Source: Streptomyces fragilis
Lineage (GTDB): Bacteria; Actinomycetota; Actinomycetes; Streptomycetales; Streptomycetaceae
Length of the DNA: 64,000 nt
Direction: 5' to 3'
Assembly (NCBI RefSeq): GCF_003112515.1
Contig: NZ_BEVZ01000004.1
Coordinates: 124,001 to 188,000 of the forward strand
Shown: piece after piece, positions 8,824 through 16,040 of the stretch
Numbering within the stretch: the stretch's first letter is position 1
How the letters are laid out: every line of letters begins with the position of its first letter
Notes under the pieces: generated by a model
Database searches by the model: none
Told to the model about the DNA's origin: nothing
The model's input: only the letters and a program-made list of their open reading frames with translations
Position numbers and translations under genes: made by a program

Positions 8824-8963
8824 CATCCCGTCTGCCGTCGACCCAGGCAGAGCCGAGCAGACACGGCACCTGGCGTCCAGGTCGTTCGTCCAGTGGGACG
8901 CTCCACCTGGACGCCAGGCACCGCGCCTGCTCCACGGAGCGTGGGTCGACGGCAGACGGGATG
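8824..8963. repeat. 140-bp imperfect palindrome
   Basis: Two 59-nt arms (8824-8882 and 8905-8963) are inverted copies separated by 22 nt. The outer 22 bp (ending GTCGACCCA on the left arm) and the inner 13 bp (CTGGCGTCCAGGT) pair perfectly; the middle 24 bp match at 14 positions. The spacer itself is weakly self-complementary. It could be a MITE-like element, a single-strand replication or transfer origin of the parental element, or a structured RNA. No ORF in it is credible. Confidence 0.85.
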
Positions 8964-8985
8964 ACAGCTAGGGCGGGTAGTGGGG

Positions 8986-9447
8986 TTAGGCGAGTGTTGA
9001 AGCTCCTAGTGGGCTGGTCGAACTCATTCGGAAAACTTCTACCTTTGCGCTCACCTTTGCCTGATACCACCACGAACGGCAGGTCTGGCGCACTTCCTCC
9101 CCTTGGAGCATCTGGGGGGTGAAGTACCAACGCGCCGAGAAGTGCGGTTCAAGTCGGTAAGGGAGCCTGCAAGGCTCGACGGCTGGCAAATCCTCTTGGG
9201 TGTGGGAAATCGGCCTAATGCCGCTGGGCAGAGCAACGCCGAAGGCTTCGATCGTTGCAGCGGCCCGCCCATTGTTCATGGCCTGGATGTAGTGGTAGGC
9301 AAGATCGCTTCGCTGACCTTCGAAGACGGGACTGTCAATGCCCGCGGCAACCTCGATGATTGGTCCCGAACGCCACCAGCTCCATGCCTGCCATAGAAGC
9401 GACACAACACTAAGCACCAAGGCGATGATGGCTATCACTGTAGACAT
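8986..9447 (-). CDS. Small protein with one N-terminal membrane helix
   Basis: 153 aa, no family recognised. Residues 3-25 form a single hydrophobic helix (VIAIIALVLSVVSLLWQAW), followed by about 125 hydrophilic residues. These contain a conserved-looking beta-rich pattern (YHYIQAMNNGRAAATIEAFGV) reminiscent of domains that follow such an anchor in other actinomycete hypothetical proteins. ATG 9447 has no strong ribosome site. It lies inside the decayed integrative element and is likely cargo. Codon use is less GC-biased than in the flanking core genes, consistent with transfer. Confidence 0.65.
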   Translation of the reverse strand: MSTVIAIIALVLSVVSLLWQAWSWWRSGPIIEVAAGIDSPVFEGQRSDLAYHYIQAMNNGRAAATIEAFGVALPSGIRPISHTQEDLPAVEPCRLPYRLEPHFSARWYFTPQMLQGEEVRQTCRSWWYQAKVSAKVEVFRMSSTSPLGASTLA

Positions 9448-9810
9448 ATGCGGATCGTAGGAGCCTGACGGATCACACGCTCCATGAACTGCCTAGTTGA
9501 GTTAGCCGGACTTCGCAGCTCACGCAGCGGGCAAAAGCTGACACATCGACTGACATCAACACCAGCGAACGCAGGCGGCCTGCTAGTCCGGCGCTCAGTG
9601 CTCCTGAGCACGGGCAGCCAAGGCCCGCGATCGACCTGACAGTGTGGCAACACCTCAAAGCCGAGACCGAGGCGGGGCCAGGCACGCTGGCGCCCGTCAC
9701 CTGACGCGGCCACTGCAACTCCAGTCCAAACTGGTTCCCCGACCTACACATAAACGGCTGCCCAACGGTACTCGAGCTGCGATCATTCAGGTCACTGGCA
9801 CGGAGGGGCG
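9448..9810. other. Intergenic region within the element
   Basis: 363 bp between two divergent small genes with no credible ORF. A short GTGCTC/GAGCAC hairpin lies near 9599-9613. The region presumably carries both promoters, but I cannot assign boxes. Confidence 0.35.
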
Positions 9811-10149
9811 ATGCAAGAAGAAACGCACATAGCGGTTGCGCTTCAGCATGATCCCGGCTGCTACCCGGACGAGGTCTGGGATGTGGCACTGCACCATCTT
9901 GACATGTACACCGAGGAAGTCCTGGAGGAGCTCAAGGCCATCGCCTGGGCTGAGAACAAGGAGTACCCCAGCTACAGCAGCATCTCGGCTCGGTCAGGGG
10001 TTCACAACTGGGGCGCGTCAGGTTCTTTCTCTGAACTTCTGATGCAGGTATCGACTGGCACAGCAGGGGGCGTTGGCGCTGCGGCCATCATAGGAGCCAC
10101 CAAGCTTGCCTATGAAAAGCTGAAGTCCCGTTCGCGCGGCGAGGCATGA
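9811..10149 (+). CDS. Hypothetical protein in the element
   Basis: 112 aa, unrecognised. It is acidic at the N terminus (YPDEVWDVALHHLDMYTEEV) with a C-terminal glycine/alanine-rich hydrophobic stretch (TGTAGGVGAAAIIGATKL) that could insert in or bind a membrane, then a basic end. A good GGAGGGG lies just before the ATG, which supports translation. The next open frame (10183 onward) is in the same phase directly after this TGA stop, so the two may once have been one gene. Confidence 0.6.
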   Translation: MQEETHIAVALQHDPGCYPDEVWDVALHHLDMYTEEVLEELKAIAWAENKEYPSYSSISARSGVHNWGASGSFSELLMQVSTGTAGGVGAAAIIGATKLAYEKLKSRSRGEA

Positions 10150-10182
10150 AGTCAGGCCCCAACGCTCGAACGAGTAGTTGAG

Positions 10183-10404
10183 TTGGCGAGAGCTCGCATC
10201 CACCAGCACTACGAGGTGGCGATAGATGAGCTGACAGTTGCTCGCTCTGACGTTGACATGGAAGCGCAGCGTCACGACATTGAGTTCGTCCACGCAGATG
10301 GTCGACGATTTGGTGCAACCGTGGGGGCGATCACCGGCATGCCATGGTGCACTCGGATCTGGTCAGAAGGCGCTGAGCCGCTGCGTCGACCCGAGCCAAC
10401 CTGA
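10183..10404 (+). CDS. Hypothetical ORF, possibly the second half of the preceding gene
   Basis: 73 aa from a TTG start, unrecognised (ARARIHQHYEVAIDELTVAR, then FGATVGAITGMPWCTRIWSEG). The frame is continuous with that of the gene ending at 10149, with only the TGA between them. No convincing ribosome site precedes the TTG. It could be a separate short cistron or the tail of a gene broken by a nonsense mutation. Confidence 0.35.
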   Translation: MARARIHQHYEVAIDELTVARSDVDMEAQRHDIEFVHADGRRFGATVGAITGMPWCTRIWSEGAEPLRRPEPT

Positions 10405-10577
10405 CCCGTACTCGGGGACTAGGCGCCACCCAGCAGCACGAGGACGGGGATGCTCGCAGTACAGCAACCTCGGTTACCGCCCCCGTCCCTTGTTGAACCT
10501 ACCCGGCCGTGTTGCGACTGGCGTGACCGCCATCGACCGATCTGTGTAGAGCTACGGACCAGCAAACGCGGAGCTCC

Positions 10578-10610
10578 TGAGACGGCCCAGTCATAGGCTG
10601 GGCCGTCTCA
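10578..10610. terminator. Strong hairpin terminator between convergent element genes
   Basis: A perfect 13-bp stem (TGAGACGGCCCAG at 10578-10590, its complement at 10598-10610) with a 7-nt loop lies between the plus-strand small ORFs and the minus-strand hicB. It can act in both directions. The remaining bases from 10405 to 10680 show nothing else. Confidence 0.85.
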
Positions 10611-10680
10611 GTGCATAAGCGGGGCCCCCGCCAGCCTGCAAGCTGACAGGGGCCCGAGCGGCGCACAGTGCAGAGTTGGA

Positions 10681-11076
10681 TTAACTCTTCTTCGGAGCGA
10701 GCTTGGCGATGTACTGATGTGAGACGCCGAGCATCGAGCCTGCATCCCTGACCGTGGTCTTAGCGGTTAGGGTTCGCGCGGCTGCCGCCAATGCTTCAGC
10801 GGCGGCCTTATTGGCCAGCTCGGCTTCTTCTCGGGCCTTCGCGGCCGTGATGATGGCGTTGGCCATGCCTTGATCGGCCGGCCGCATCACAACCTCAAAT
10901 GCCTCCTCAGGCACCTCCAGCAGCATGGCTACTACGTCGGTAGCCATCTTCCGTGCTTCGCTCCATGTGCGCCCCTGGGTGACACCGACGAGTCCCTCAG
11001 GGAGGTCGTCAATGGTAACTACCCAGTGCGCCCCGTCTTGGGTGGCAACTGCGTGGTAAATCCTAGTGTCGGCCAC
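10681..11076 (-). CDS. hicB: HicB-type antitoxin
   Basis: 131 aa. The N-terminal HicB-like fold (YHAVATQDGAHWVVTIDDLPEG...VTQGRTWSEA) is followed by a helical Ala/Glu region and a C-terminal helix-turn-helix-like end (TVRDAGSMLGVSHQYIAKL), as expected for an antitoxin that also binds its own promoter. I start at GTG 11076 because AAAGGAGA stands just upstream; the open frame extends 13 codons further. It follows hicA on the same strand with a 102-bp gap, in the order toxin then antitoxin. It would neutralise HicA, an mRNA interferase. Confidence 0.85.
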   Translation of the reverse strand: MADTRIYHAVATQDGAHWVVTIDDLPEGLVGVTQGRTWSEARKMATDVVAMLLEVPEEAFEVVMRPADQGMANAIITAAKAREEAELANKAAAEALAAAARTLTAKTTVRDAGSMLGVSHQYIAKLAPKKS

Positions 11077-11178
11077 GTCTCCTTTCTCCTTTCTTCCTTC
11101 TTCCTTGTTCTGCATGCACAGCCGAAGGCGTGAGACCCTGATCGGAGGGGGCCGACCTGCACTCGGCCCCCCAGTCGA

Positions 11179-11370
11179 TCACGCTCCCTCCGCCGCCTTG
11201 ATCAAAGTCTTGGCGGTTCCTTCAGCGATCTCCCTATGTCGCGGGACAGGAAGAGATACGCCCCTGAGGGTGTAAATCTCATGGTTTGCTCCCTGTCGCG
11301 TGAGTACGAGATCAGCGTCCTTGTTTGCGGCGATCTGCCGCAATTTCTGAATCAAGGTTCGCTTATCCAC
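11179..11370 (-). CDS. hicA: HicA-type mRNA interferase toxin
   Basis: 63 aa, the usual length for HicA. It has the dsRBD-like layout with the key His in GANHEIYTLRG, and the SLPVPRHREIAEGTAKTLIKAA end typical of the YcfA/HicA family. HicA cleaves mRNA when not bound by HicB. The start is GTG 11370, with a G-run directly abutting it at poor Shine-Dalgarno spacing. The TATGGT box ends 12 bp before the GTG, so the message could be nearly leaderless. Finding an intact toxin-antitoxin pair in an otherwise ruined element fits an addiction module. Confidence 0.85.
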   Translation of the reverse strand: MDKRTLIQKLRQIAANKDADLVLTRQGANHEIYTLRGVSLPVPRHREIAEGTAKTLIKAAEGA

Positions 11371-11381
11371 TCCCCCTGTCT

Positions 11382-11416
11382 ACCATAGGCGACGCATCGT
11401 GTCTAATCTAGGCGAC
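11382..11416 (-). promoter_or_regulatory. hicA promoter and probable HicB operator
   Basis: On the minus strand a TATGGT box (11387-11382) has TAGATT 17 bp upstream. Two direct copies of TAGGCGAC (plus strand 11386-11393 and 11409-11416), 23 bp apart, overlap both boxes. Position and spacing suit autorepression by HicB. Inferred from sequence only. Confidence 0.5.
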
Positions 11417-11559
11417 AAGAGCATCGACTTGTAAAGCGGCGCTCACGCACGAGCGCCCTCCCGGGCCGTCCTCGGGCCGCGGAAGGGTGCTCAACGACGA
11501 CCAACGCTGACCACCACCGACGGCTAAGCCGCAGATCGTGGCGGTGATCGATTGCATGC

Positions 11560-11573
11560 CCGCAGGTCAGAGA
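11560..11573 (+). repeat. Inner 14-bp direct repeat (copy 2 of 2)
   Basis: CCGCAGGTCAGAGA, identical to 7610-7623. Confidence 0.5.
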
Positions 11574-11588
11574 TCCGGCGCGTCACTT

Positions 11589-11602
11589 CTTCGGCTACTG
11601 AG
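11589..11602 (+). repeat. Putative attR core (copy 2 of 2)
   Basis: CTTCGGCTACTGAG, a copy of the CAP gene 3' end (7592-7605), here without the gene. High-GC core sequence resumes directly after it. Confidence 0.55.
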
Positions 11603-11719
11603 CCGACCGCCGTCCGGGGGCCGGCCGGGAACAACGGTGGGCACGGGACCGTGACCGGCCCGGCCTCGTCGCGCCTGGCATCCTGTCACCCGCAGGGGCG
11701 GTCGAGCGGAAGGGGAAAC

Positions 11720-12163
11720 GTGTCCGGGCAGGGCGGCGGTCTTCGGCTGGTGCAGACGGTGCTCGACAGTACGGACGCCCGCCGGCTGGCGGAGTTCTAC
11801 CGCTCGCTGCTGGGCCTGGTCTACCGGGAGGGCGACGAGCCGCCCCCGGAGGGGGAGCCCGACGAGCGCGGACGTGACTGGCTGGTGCTGAGGACACCGG
11901 AGGGCCTGCCCCAGCTCGCCGTCCAGCAGGTCGAGCGCCTCGACGCGCCGACCTGGCCGGACGGCCCGGTGCCGCAGCAGATGCACCTCGACCTGAGCGT
12001 GGCGTCGCGGTCGGAACTGCACGTCCAGCACGAACGCGTCCTGGCCCTCGGCGGGAGCCTGCTGGCCGACCGCGAGGAGCCCGACGAGGAGGACGACGAG
12101 TCCTTCCGCGTCTACCGCGACCCGGACGGCCACCCGTTCTGCGTCTTCGTCGCCCAGGGGTGA
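11720..12163 (+). CDS. VOC (glyoxalase/bleomycin-resistance fold) protein
   Basis: 147 aa. One vicinal-oxygen-chelate unit pair: LRLVQTVLDSTDARRLAEFY opens the first beta-alpha-beta module, MHLDLSV the second, and the end YRDPDGHPFCVFV is the typical C-terminal strand. Such proteins are metal-dependent isomerases, dioxygenases or drug-binding proteins; the substrate cannot be read from sequence. I start at GTG 11720, preceded by GGAAGGGG, rather than at upstream codons that would add a low-complexity leader reaching into the repeat region. It is the first gene to the right of the putative attR. Confidence 0.85.
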   Translation: MSGQGGGLRLVQTVLDSTDARRLAEFYRSLLGLVYREGDEPPPEGEPDERGRDWLVLRTPEGLPQLAVQQVERLDAPTWPDGPVPQQMHLDLSVASRSELHVQHERVLALGGSLLADREEPDEEDDESFRVYRDPDGHPFCVFVAQG

Positions 12164-12227
12164 CGCCCGGGAACGGCGGGGCCCCGGCGGAACAGGTGGG
12201 CGCCTTCCCCGGCGGCCGTGCCGGGAC

Positions 12228-13037
12228 TCAGCCGCGCCGGGCGGCGAGGTGTCCGTAGCCGCCCTCGCTCCACACCAGGTGGCGGAACTCCGCCAGCTGG
12301 AGGGGTTCGGCCTGCGCCCCCTCGGCGTCGGGGAAGTGGACCGTGCCGCAGCGCCGGCAGTACCAGCCGCGGGCCCAGATCCGCTCCGCGACGGGACGGC
12401 CGGCCCGGACGCGCGCGTTCTCGCGTTGCTTGCGCACGGCCAGGACGGTCAGCAGCACCGTCCCGGCGCCCATGACGCCCGCCGCCGCCCAGGGGAGGAC
12501 GAGGAGATCGTCGAGGCCGCTGTCCTCGGCCGACGGCGGCACCGGCACCGTTTCGAACGTCGACCCCTCCTCCGTCACGCTCCCGTCCTCGCCCCACAGG
12601 CCCTCGTCGGGGCCGGTCACCAGGAGGGGCGTGCCGTCCTCGCCGGTGATCCAGGTCGACGACGGCTCCGGTTCCTCCTCACCCGCGGCGTTCCGCTCGG
12701 CCACGGCGCCCCGGAACCGTTCGTAACCGTGCTCCGCCACCGTGCCGAACAGGCCGAACGCCGCCAGCACGACGGTGGCCAGCAGGGTCATCACGCTCGC
12801 GCAGGCGAAGCCCAGCGGGGCGTACGACCGGGCGGGCGCCGGTGCGAGGGCGCGGCTGAGTCCGGTGTCCGCCGGGCGCAGCGTCCGGCGGTCGCCGACC
12901 CCCGACATCTCCAGGACGCTCCCCCGGCCCTCCTGGTGCACGGCGGGAACGCCCGCCACCCGGTCGGCGAGCCCGCAGCCGGGGCACGGGCGCACCCGCC
13001 CGCCCGGAACGCCGTCCTCGACACCGCTGCCGTCCAT
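12228..13037 (-). CDS. Membrane protein with terminal zinc-ribbon-like motifs
   Basis: About 269 aa, function unknown. An N-terminal CPGCG half-motif is followed by two membrane segments (FACASVMTLLATVVLAAFGLF and LPWAAAGVMGAGTVLLTVLAV) separated by an acidic extracytoplasmic loop of about 80 residues. A C-terminal cytoplasmic part then has CRRCGTVHF. The two Cys pairs, one at each end, could together hold a zinc ion. I prefer ATG 13037, which has a G-rich ribosome site; the open frame continues to 13094. Confidence 0.75.
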   Translation of the reverse strand: MDGSGVEDGVPGGRVRPCPGCGLADRVAGVPAVHQEGRGSVLEMSGVGDRRTLRPADTGLSRALAPAPARSYAPLGFACASVMTLLATVVLAAFGLFGTVAEHGYERFRGAVAERNAAGEEEPEPSSTWITGEDGTPLLVTGPDEGLWGEDGSVTEEGSTFETVPVPPSAEDSGLDDLLVLPWAAAGVMGAGTVLLTVLAVRKQRENARVRAGRPVAERIWARGWYCRRCGTVHFPDAEGAQAEPLQLAEFRHLVWSEGGYGHLAARRG

Positions 13038-13159
13038 GTCGGTCCCCGCCCCCCGGACACGCCGTACGCGACGTGCGACGGCGAAGTCATTCACGCCAGG
13101 GGCACGTCAATGGTTCCCGACCCGCACCCGCTCGCCTCCCGGCGGCGGGGTGCGGACCG

Positions 13160-14017
13160 TCACCCGGCCCGGGGCGGCCTCTGGCAGCGGGGGCAGAAGT
13201 AGCTGGAACGGTTCATCCACGGGCGGCGCCGCATCGGGGTGCCGCACCGGCGGCACGGCAGGCCCTTGCGGCCGTACGCGTCGAGCGAGCGGTCGAAGTA
13301 GCCGGACTCGCCGTTCACGTTGACGTAGAGGCTGTCGAAGCTGGTGCCGCCCACGTCGAGGGCGGCGGTCATCACGTCGCGCACGTGTCCCAGCAGTTCC
13401 GCCGTGCGGGGGCGGGTGAAGCCGGCCGTGGGGCGCTCGTAGTGCACGCGGGCGCGCCACAGCGCCTCGTCGGCGTAGATGTTGCCGACGCCGCTGATCA
13501 GCGACTGGTCCAGCAGCGCTCGCTTGACGGTGGTGCGACGCCTCCGCAGCGCCTGGTGGAAGGCCTCGTCGTCGAAGAGCGGGTCCAGCGGGTCGCGCGC
13601 GATGTGCGCGATCACGTCGGGCAGCCCTTCGGCGTCCGTGGGGTGCAGCGAGAGCCCGCCGAAGGTGCGCTGGTCGACGAAGCGCAGCTCGGTGCCGAGG
13701 TCGTCGTCGAAGCGGACGCGGACGCGCAGGTGCTTCTCGTCGGGGGTGGCGTGCGGCTGGACCAGGAGCTGCCCGCTCATGCCGAGGTGGGCCAGGACGG
13801 CCTGGCCGGCGTCCTCCAGCGGAAGCCACATGTACTTGCCGCGGCGGCTCGGCACGCCGATCCGGTGACCGGTCAGCCGGCGGGCGAAGTCCTCCCCGCC
13901 CGCCAGGTGCCGGCGCACGGCGCGCGGGTGGAGCACCTCGACGGCGTCGACGGTGCGGTGGGCGACCCAGCGTTCGAGGCCGCGCCGGACGACCTCGACC
14001 TCGGGCAGTTCGGGCAT
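13160..14017 (-). CDS. mutM: Formamidopyrimidine-DNA glycosylase
   Basis: Bifunctional base-excision repair glycosylase/AP lyase removing 8-oxoguanine and formamidopyrimidines. 285 aa with the catalytic PELPEVE N terminus (Pro2 nucleophile, Glu3), the conserved Lys in RRGKYMWL, the helix-two-turn-helix region ([16 protein letters not shown]) and the C-terminal zinc finger CRRCGTPM...YFCPRCQ. All catalytic residues are present. It follows rnc on the same strand but is separated from it by a strong hairpin. Confidence 0.97.
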   Translation of the reverse strand: MPELPEVEVVRRGLERWVAHRTVDAVEVLHPRAVRRHLAGGEDFARRLTGHRIGVPSRRGKYMWLPLEDAGQAVLAHLGMSGQLLVQPHATPDEKHLRVRVRFDDDLGTELRFVDQRTFGGLSLHPTDAEGLPDVIAHIARDPLDPLFDDEAFHQALRRRRTTVKRALLDQSLISGVGNIYADEALWRARVHYERPTAGFTRPRTAELLGHVRDVMTAALDVGGTSFDSLYVNVNGESGYFDRSLDAYGRKGLPCRRCGTPMRRRPWMNRSSYFCPRCQRPPRAG

Positions 14018-14050
14018 GGCCGGATCTCCGTCTTCCCCTGAGGAGTGGGC

Positions 14051-14086
14051 GAGCGCCCGCCCCCGGTCGGTCGGGGGCGGGCGCTC
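14051..14086 (-). terminator. Hairpin terminator after rnc
   Basis: A perfect 15-bp stem (GAGCGCCCGCCCCCG at 14051-14065, complement at 14072-14086) with a 6-nt loop lies between the rnc stop and the mutM start, so mutM probably has its own promoter or depends on read-through. Confidence 0.85.
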
Positions 14087-14140
14087 ACGGATGTACTGCG
14101 GCGGACCGGACCCGACCGTACCGGGGGCACGGCCGGACCC

Positions 14141-14179
14141 GGCGGACGCGGGTCAGGCGGACGCGGGTCAGGCGGACGC
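14141..14179. repeat. 15-bp tandem repeat spanning the rnc stop codon
   Basis: GGCGGACGCGGGTCA occurs at 14141-14155 and 14156-14170 and begins again at 14171. The repeat contains the last codons and stop of rnc, so the stop is repeated downstream. Confidence 0.8.
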
Positions 14180-15061
14180 CTGCTCGGCGTCGGCCGTCCC
14201 GCCCTCGCGCGGCGCACCGGTTTCACCCGGGGCCTCCTGGGAGCCCCCGTCCGCGACGCCGCCGGAGGAGGAGACGTCACCGGAGGCGGAGGTGTCGCCG
14301 GAGGAGGCGGTCGCGGCGGCGGCCTCGGCGGCCTCCGCCTCGGCCCGCTCATCCGCGGCGGCCCGGATGGCCCGCCAGGCGGACTCCGCGGCCTGCTGCT
14401 CCGCTTCCTTCTTGCTGCGGCCGGTGCCGGTGCCGTACGAGACGCCTCCGACGCGGGCGGCAGCAGTGAAGGTCTTCTCGTGGTCGGGGCCGGTCTCCGT
14501 GACCAGGTACTCGGGAACGCCGAGCCCTTCGGTCGCGGTGAGCTCCTGGAGACTGGTCTTCCAGTCCAGGCCGGCGCCCAGGTTCGAGGACTTCTCGATC
14601 AGCGGGTCGAAGAGGCGGTGCACGAGCTCCGCCGCCGCGTCCAGGCCCTGGTCGAGATAGACCGCGCCGATCACCGCTTCGAGGGTGTCGGCGAGGATGG
14701 ATGCCTTGTCCCGGCCACCCGTGCCCTCTTCACCGCGGCCCAGCCGGATGAAGGAACCGAGATCGAGCCCACGGCTCACCTCGGCCAGCGCACGCGAGTT
14801 GACCACCGCGGCCCGGAGCTTGGCCAGCTGGCCCTCCGGGAGGTCGGGGTGGGCCCGGTACAGCGTGTCCGTGACCACCAGACCGAGCACGGAGTCCCCG
14901 AGGAACTCCAGCCGCTCGTTGGTGGGCAGACCGCCGTTCTCGTACGCGTAGGAACGGTGGGTCAGTGCACGCACCAGAAGGGCGGACTCGAGCTTGTACC
15001 CGAGCCGCCCTTCCAGAAGCGTGTGGGACGAGGCCGTGTCCGCCTTCTTGGCGTTGGACAT
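14168..15061 (-). CDS. rnc: Ribonuclease III
   Basis: Double-strand-specific endoribonuclease, homologue of S. coelicolor AbsB, a global regulator of antibiotic genes. 297 aa: catalytic domain with the signature [14 protein letters not shown] and downstream acidic residues ([13 protein letters not shown]), then a dsRNA-binding domain ([12 protein letters not shown]...[15 protein letters not shown]). The C-terminal tail of about 55 residues is rich in Ala, Ser, Gly and Glu and not conserved. Start ATG 15061 has GAGAGG just upstream. It lies 19 bp downstream of rpmF in what looks like a yceD-rpmF-rnc operon. Confidence 0.97.
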   Translation of the reverse strand: MSNAKKADTASSHTLLEGRLGYKLESALLVRALTHRSYAYENGGLPTNERLEFLGDSVLGLVVTDTLYRAHPDLPEGQLAKLRAAVVNSRALAEVSRGLDLGSFIRLGRGEEGTGGRDKASILADTLEAVIGAVYLDQGLDAAAELVHRLFDPLIEKSSNLGAGLDWKTSLQELTATEGLGVPEYLVTETGPDHEKTFTAAARVGGVSYGTGTGRSKKEAEQQAAESAWRAIRAAADERAEAEAAEAAAATASSGDTSASGDVSSSGGVADGGSQEAPGETGAPREGGTADAEQASA

Positions 15062-15080
15062 GGAGCCTCTCACCAGCCGC

Positions 15081-15254
15081 TCAGACCTCGAGGACCTGGC
15101 GCTTGTTGTACGTGCCGCAAGACGGGCACGCGATGTGCTGCTGCTTGGGCTCGTGGCAGCGCTCGCACGACACCAGGGTGGGGACCGCAGCCTTCCACTG
15201 CGACCGGCGGTGACGCGTGTTGCTGCGCGACATCTTCCGCTTCGGAACAGCCAC
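15081..15254 (-). CDS. rpmF: 50S ribosomal protein L32 (zinc type)
   Basis: 57 aa from GTG 15254: [19 protein letters not shown], then the zinc-binding pairs CERC and CPSC. All four Cys are present, so this is the zinc-dependent form; many Streptomyces also carry a zinc-free paralogue elsewhere. Only two bases separate it from the upstream DUF177 gene, the classical yceD-rpmF arrangement. Confidence 0.97.
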   Translation of the reverse strand: MAVPKRKMSRSNTRHRRSQWKAAVPTLVSCERCHEPKQQHIACPSCGTYNKRQVLEV

Positions 15255-15256
15255 GG

Positions 15257-15910
15257 CTACTTCTCCTGCTTCTCGTCGGCGCGTGCTGACTGAGGCGCGC
15301 CGCCGCTCATCTCGTCCTTCTCGCCGGGTTCGAGTGAACCTGCGAGTCCCTGCAGAGCCGCCCAACGGATGTCGACGGCGTCATGGTGGTGGTCCGGGTC
15401 GTCCGCCAGCCGCACCCCGCACTCGGGGCACAGACCAGGGCAGTCTTCCTGGCACACCGGCTGCATCGGCAGTGCGAGTACCACCGCGTCACGCAGCACG
15501 GGCTCGAGGTCGAACATGCCGTCCTCGAGATACAGAGTGTCCTCGTCGTCCTCGGCGTCGTCGCCGGCGTCCGCCTTGGGGCGGCCCCGGTCGTCGGCGT
15601 CAGGGTACGAGAACATCTCCTGGAAGTCCGCCACGAGCTGACGCTCGAGCGGCTCCAGACACCTTACGCACTCCCCCTCGGCCTTCGCACGGGCGGTCCC
15701 CGTGACGAGGACGCCCTCCAGGACCGACTCCATCCGGAGCTCGAGCTCCAGCGGCCTGCCCTCCGGCACACCGATGACGTCGGCGATGCCGAGGTCACGG
15801 GGCGCCTCGACCGTCCTGGTCAGGCGCCGCAGCGCACCGGGCCGCCGCCCCAGCTCATGCGTGTCGAACACGAGAGGGTCGCGGTGGTCGAGGCGGGCGT
15901 TCTGAGCCAT
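15257..15910 (-). CDS. YceD family (DUF177) protein
   Basis: 217 aa, widely conserved next to rpmF. Features visible are [19 protein letters not shown] at the N terminus, a central ECVRCLEPL Cys pair and a later pair, [13 protein letters not shown], which looks like a metal knuckle. An acidic segment ([17 protein letters not shown]) lies between them. From the literature on YceD, the family is linked to 23S rRNA accumulation and ribosome assembly; the molecular activity is not settled. Start ATG 15910; the open frame runs 38 codons further upstream without family character. Confidence 0.92.
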   Translation of the reverse strand: MAQNARLDHRDPLVFDTHELGRRPGALRRLTRTVEAPRDLGIADVIGVPEGRPLELELRMESVLEGVLVTGTARAKAEGECVRCLEPLERQLVADFQEMFSYPDADDRGRPKADAGDDAEDDEDTLYLEDGMFDLEPVLRDAVVLALPMQPVCQEDCPGLCPECGVRLADDPDHHHDAVDIRWAALQGLAGSLEPGEKDEMSGGAPQSARADEKQEK

Positions 15911-16040
15911 TCCAGCCTTAGATCTGCGAGGTGAAGAGGGGGGAATCGCGCCCAGAGGGCACGACCGAAGAGCCAGGATACTGGACGTTTCGACCGGCAC
16001 CCAACCTGCCCCCCTCGATCCCACGGTCCGTCGCGGGCGG

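Larger units (their letters stand above)
7592..11602. mobile_element. Decayed integrative element in the 3' end of the CAP gene
   Basis: About 4 kb bounded by direct copies of CTTCGGCTACTGAG (7592-7605 and 11589-11602). The left copy is the last codons and stop of the CAP gene. Twenty bases inside the left copy is the 3' end of a tyrosine-integrase remnant, the usual position of int relative to att in actinomycete integrative elements. The interior is visibly less GC-rich than its flanks and holds only remnants, orphan genes and a toxin-antitoxin pair. No replication, transfer or excisionase gene is visible, so it should be immobile on its own. The assignment of the 14-bp copies as attL and attR is an inference. 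Confidence 0.65.

Noticed and set aside
10183..10404. Selenocysteine insertion at the TGA of 10147-10149
   Set aside because: No evident SECIS-like hairpin directly after the TGA and no selenoprotein family match; a nonsense mutation or separate ORF is simpler.
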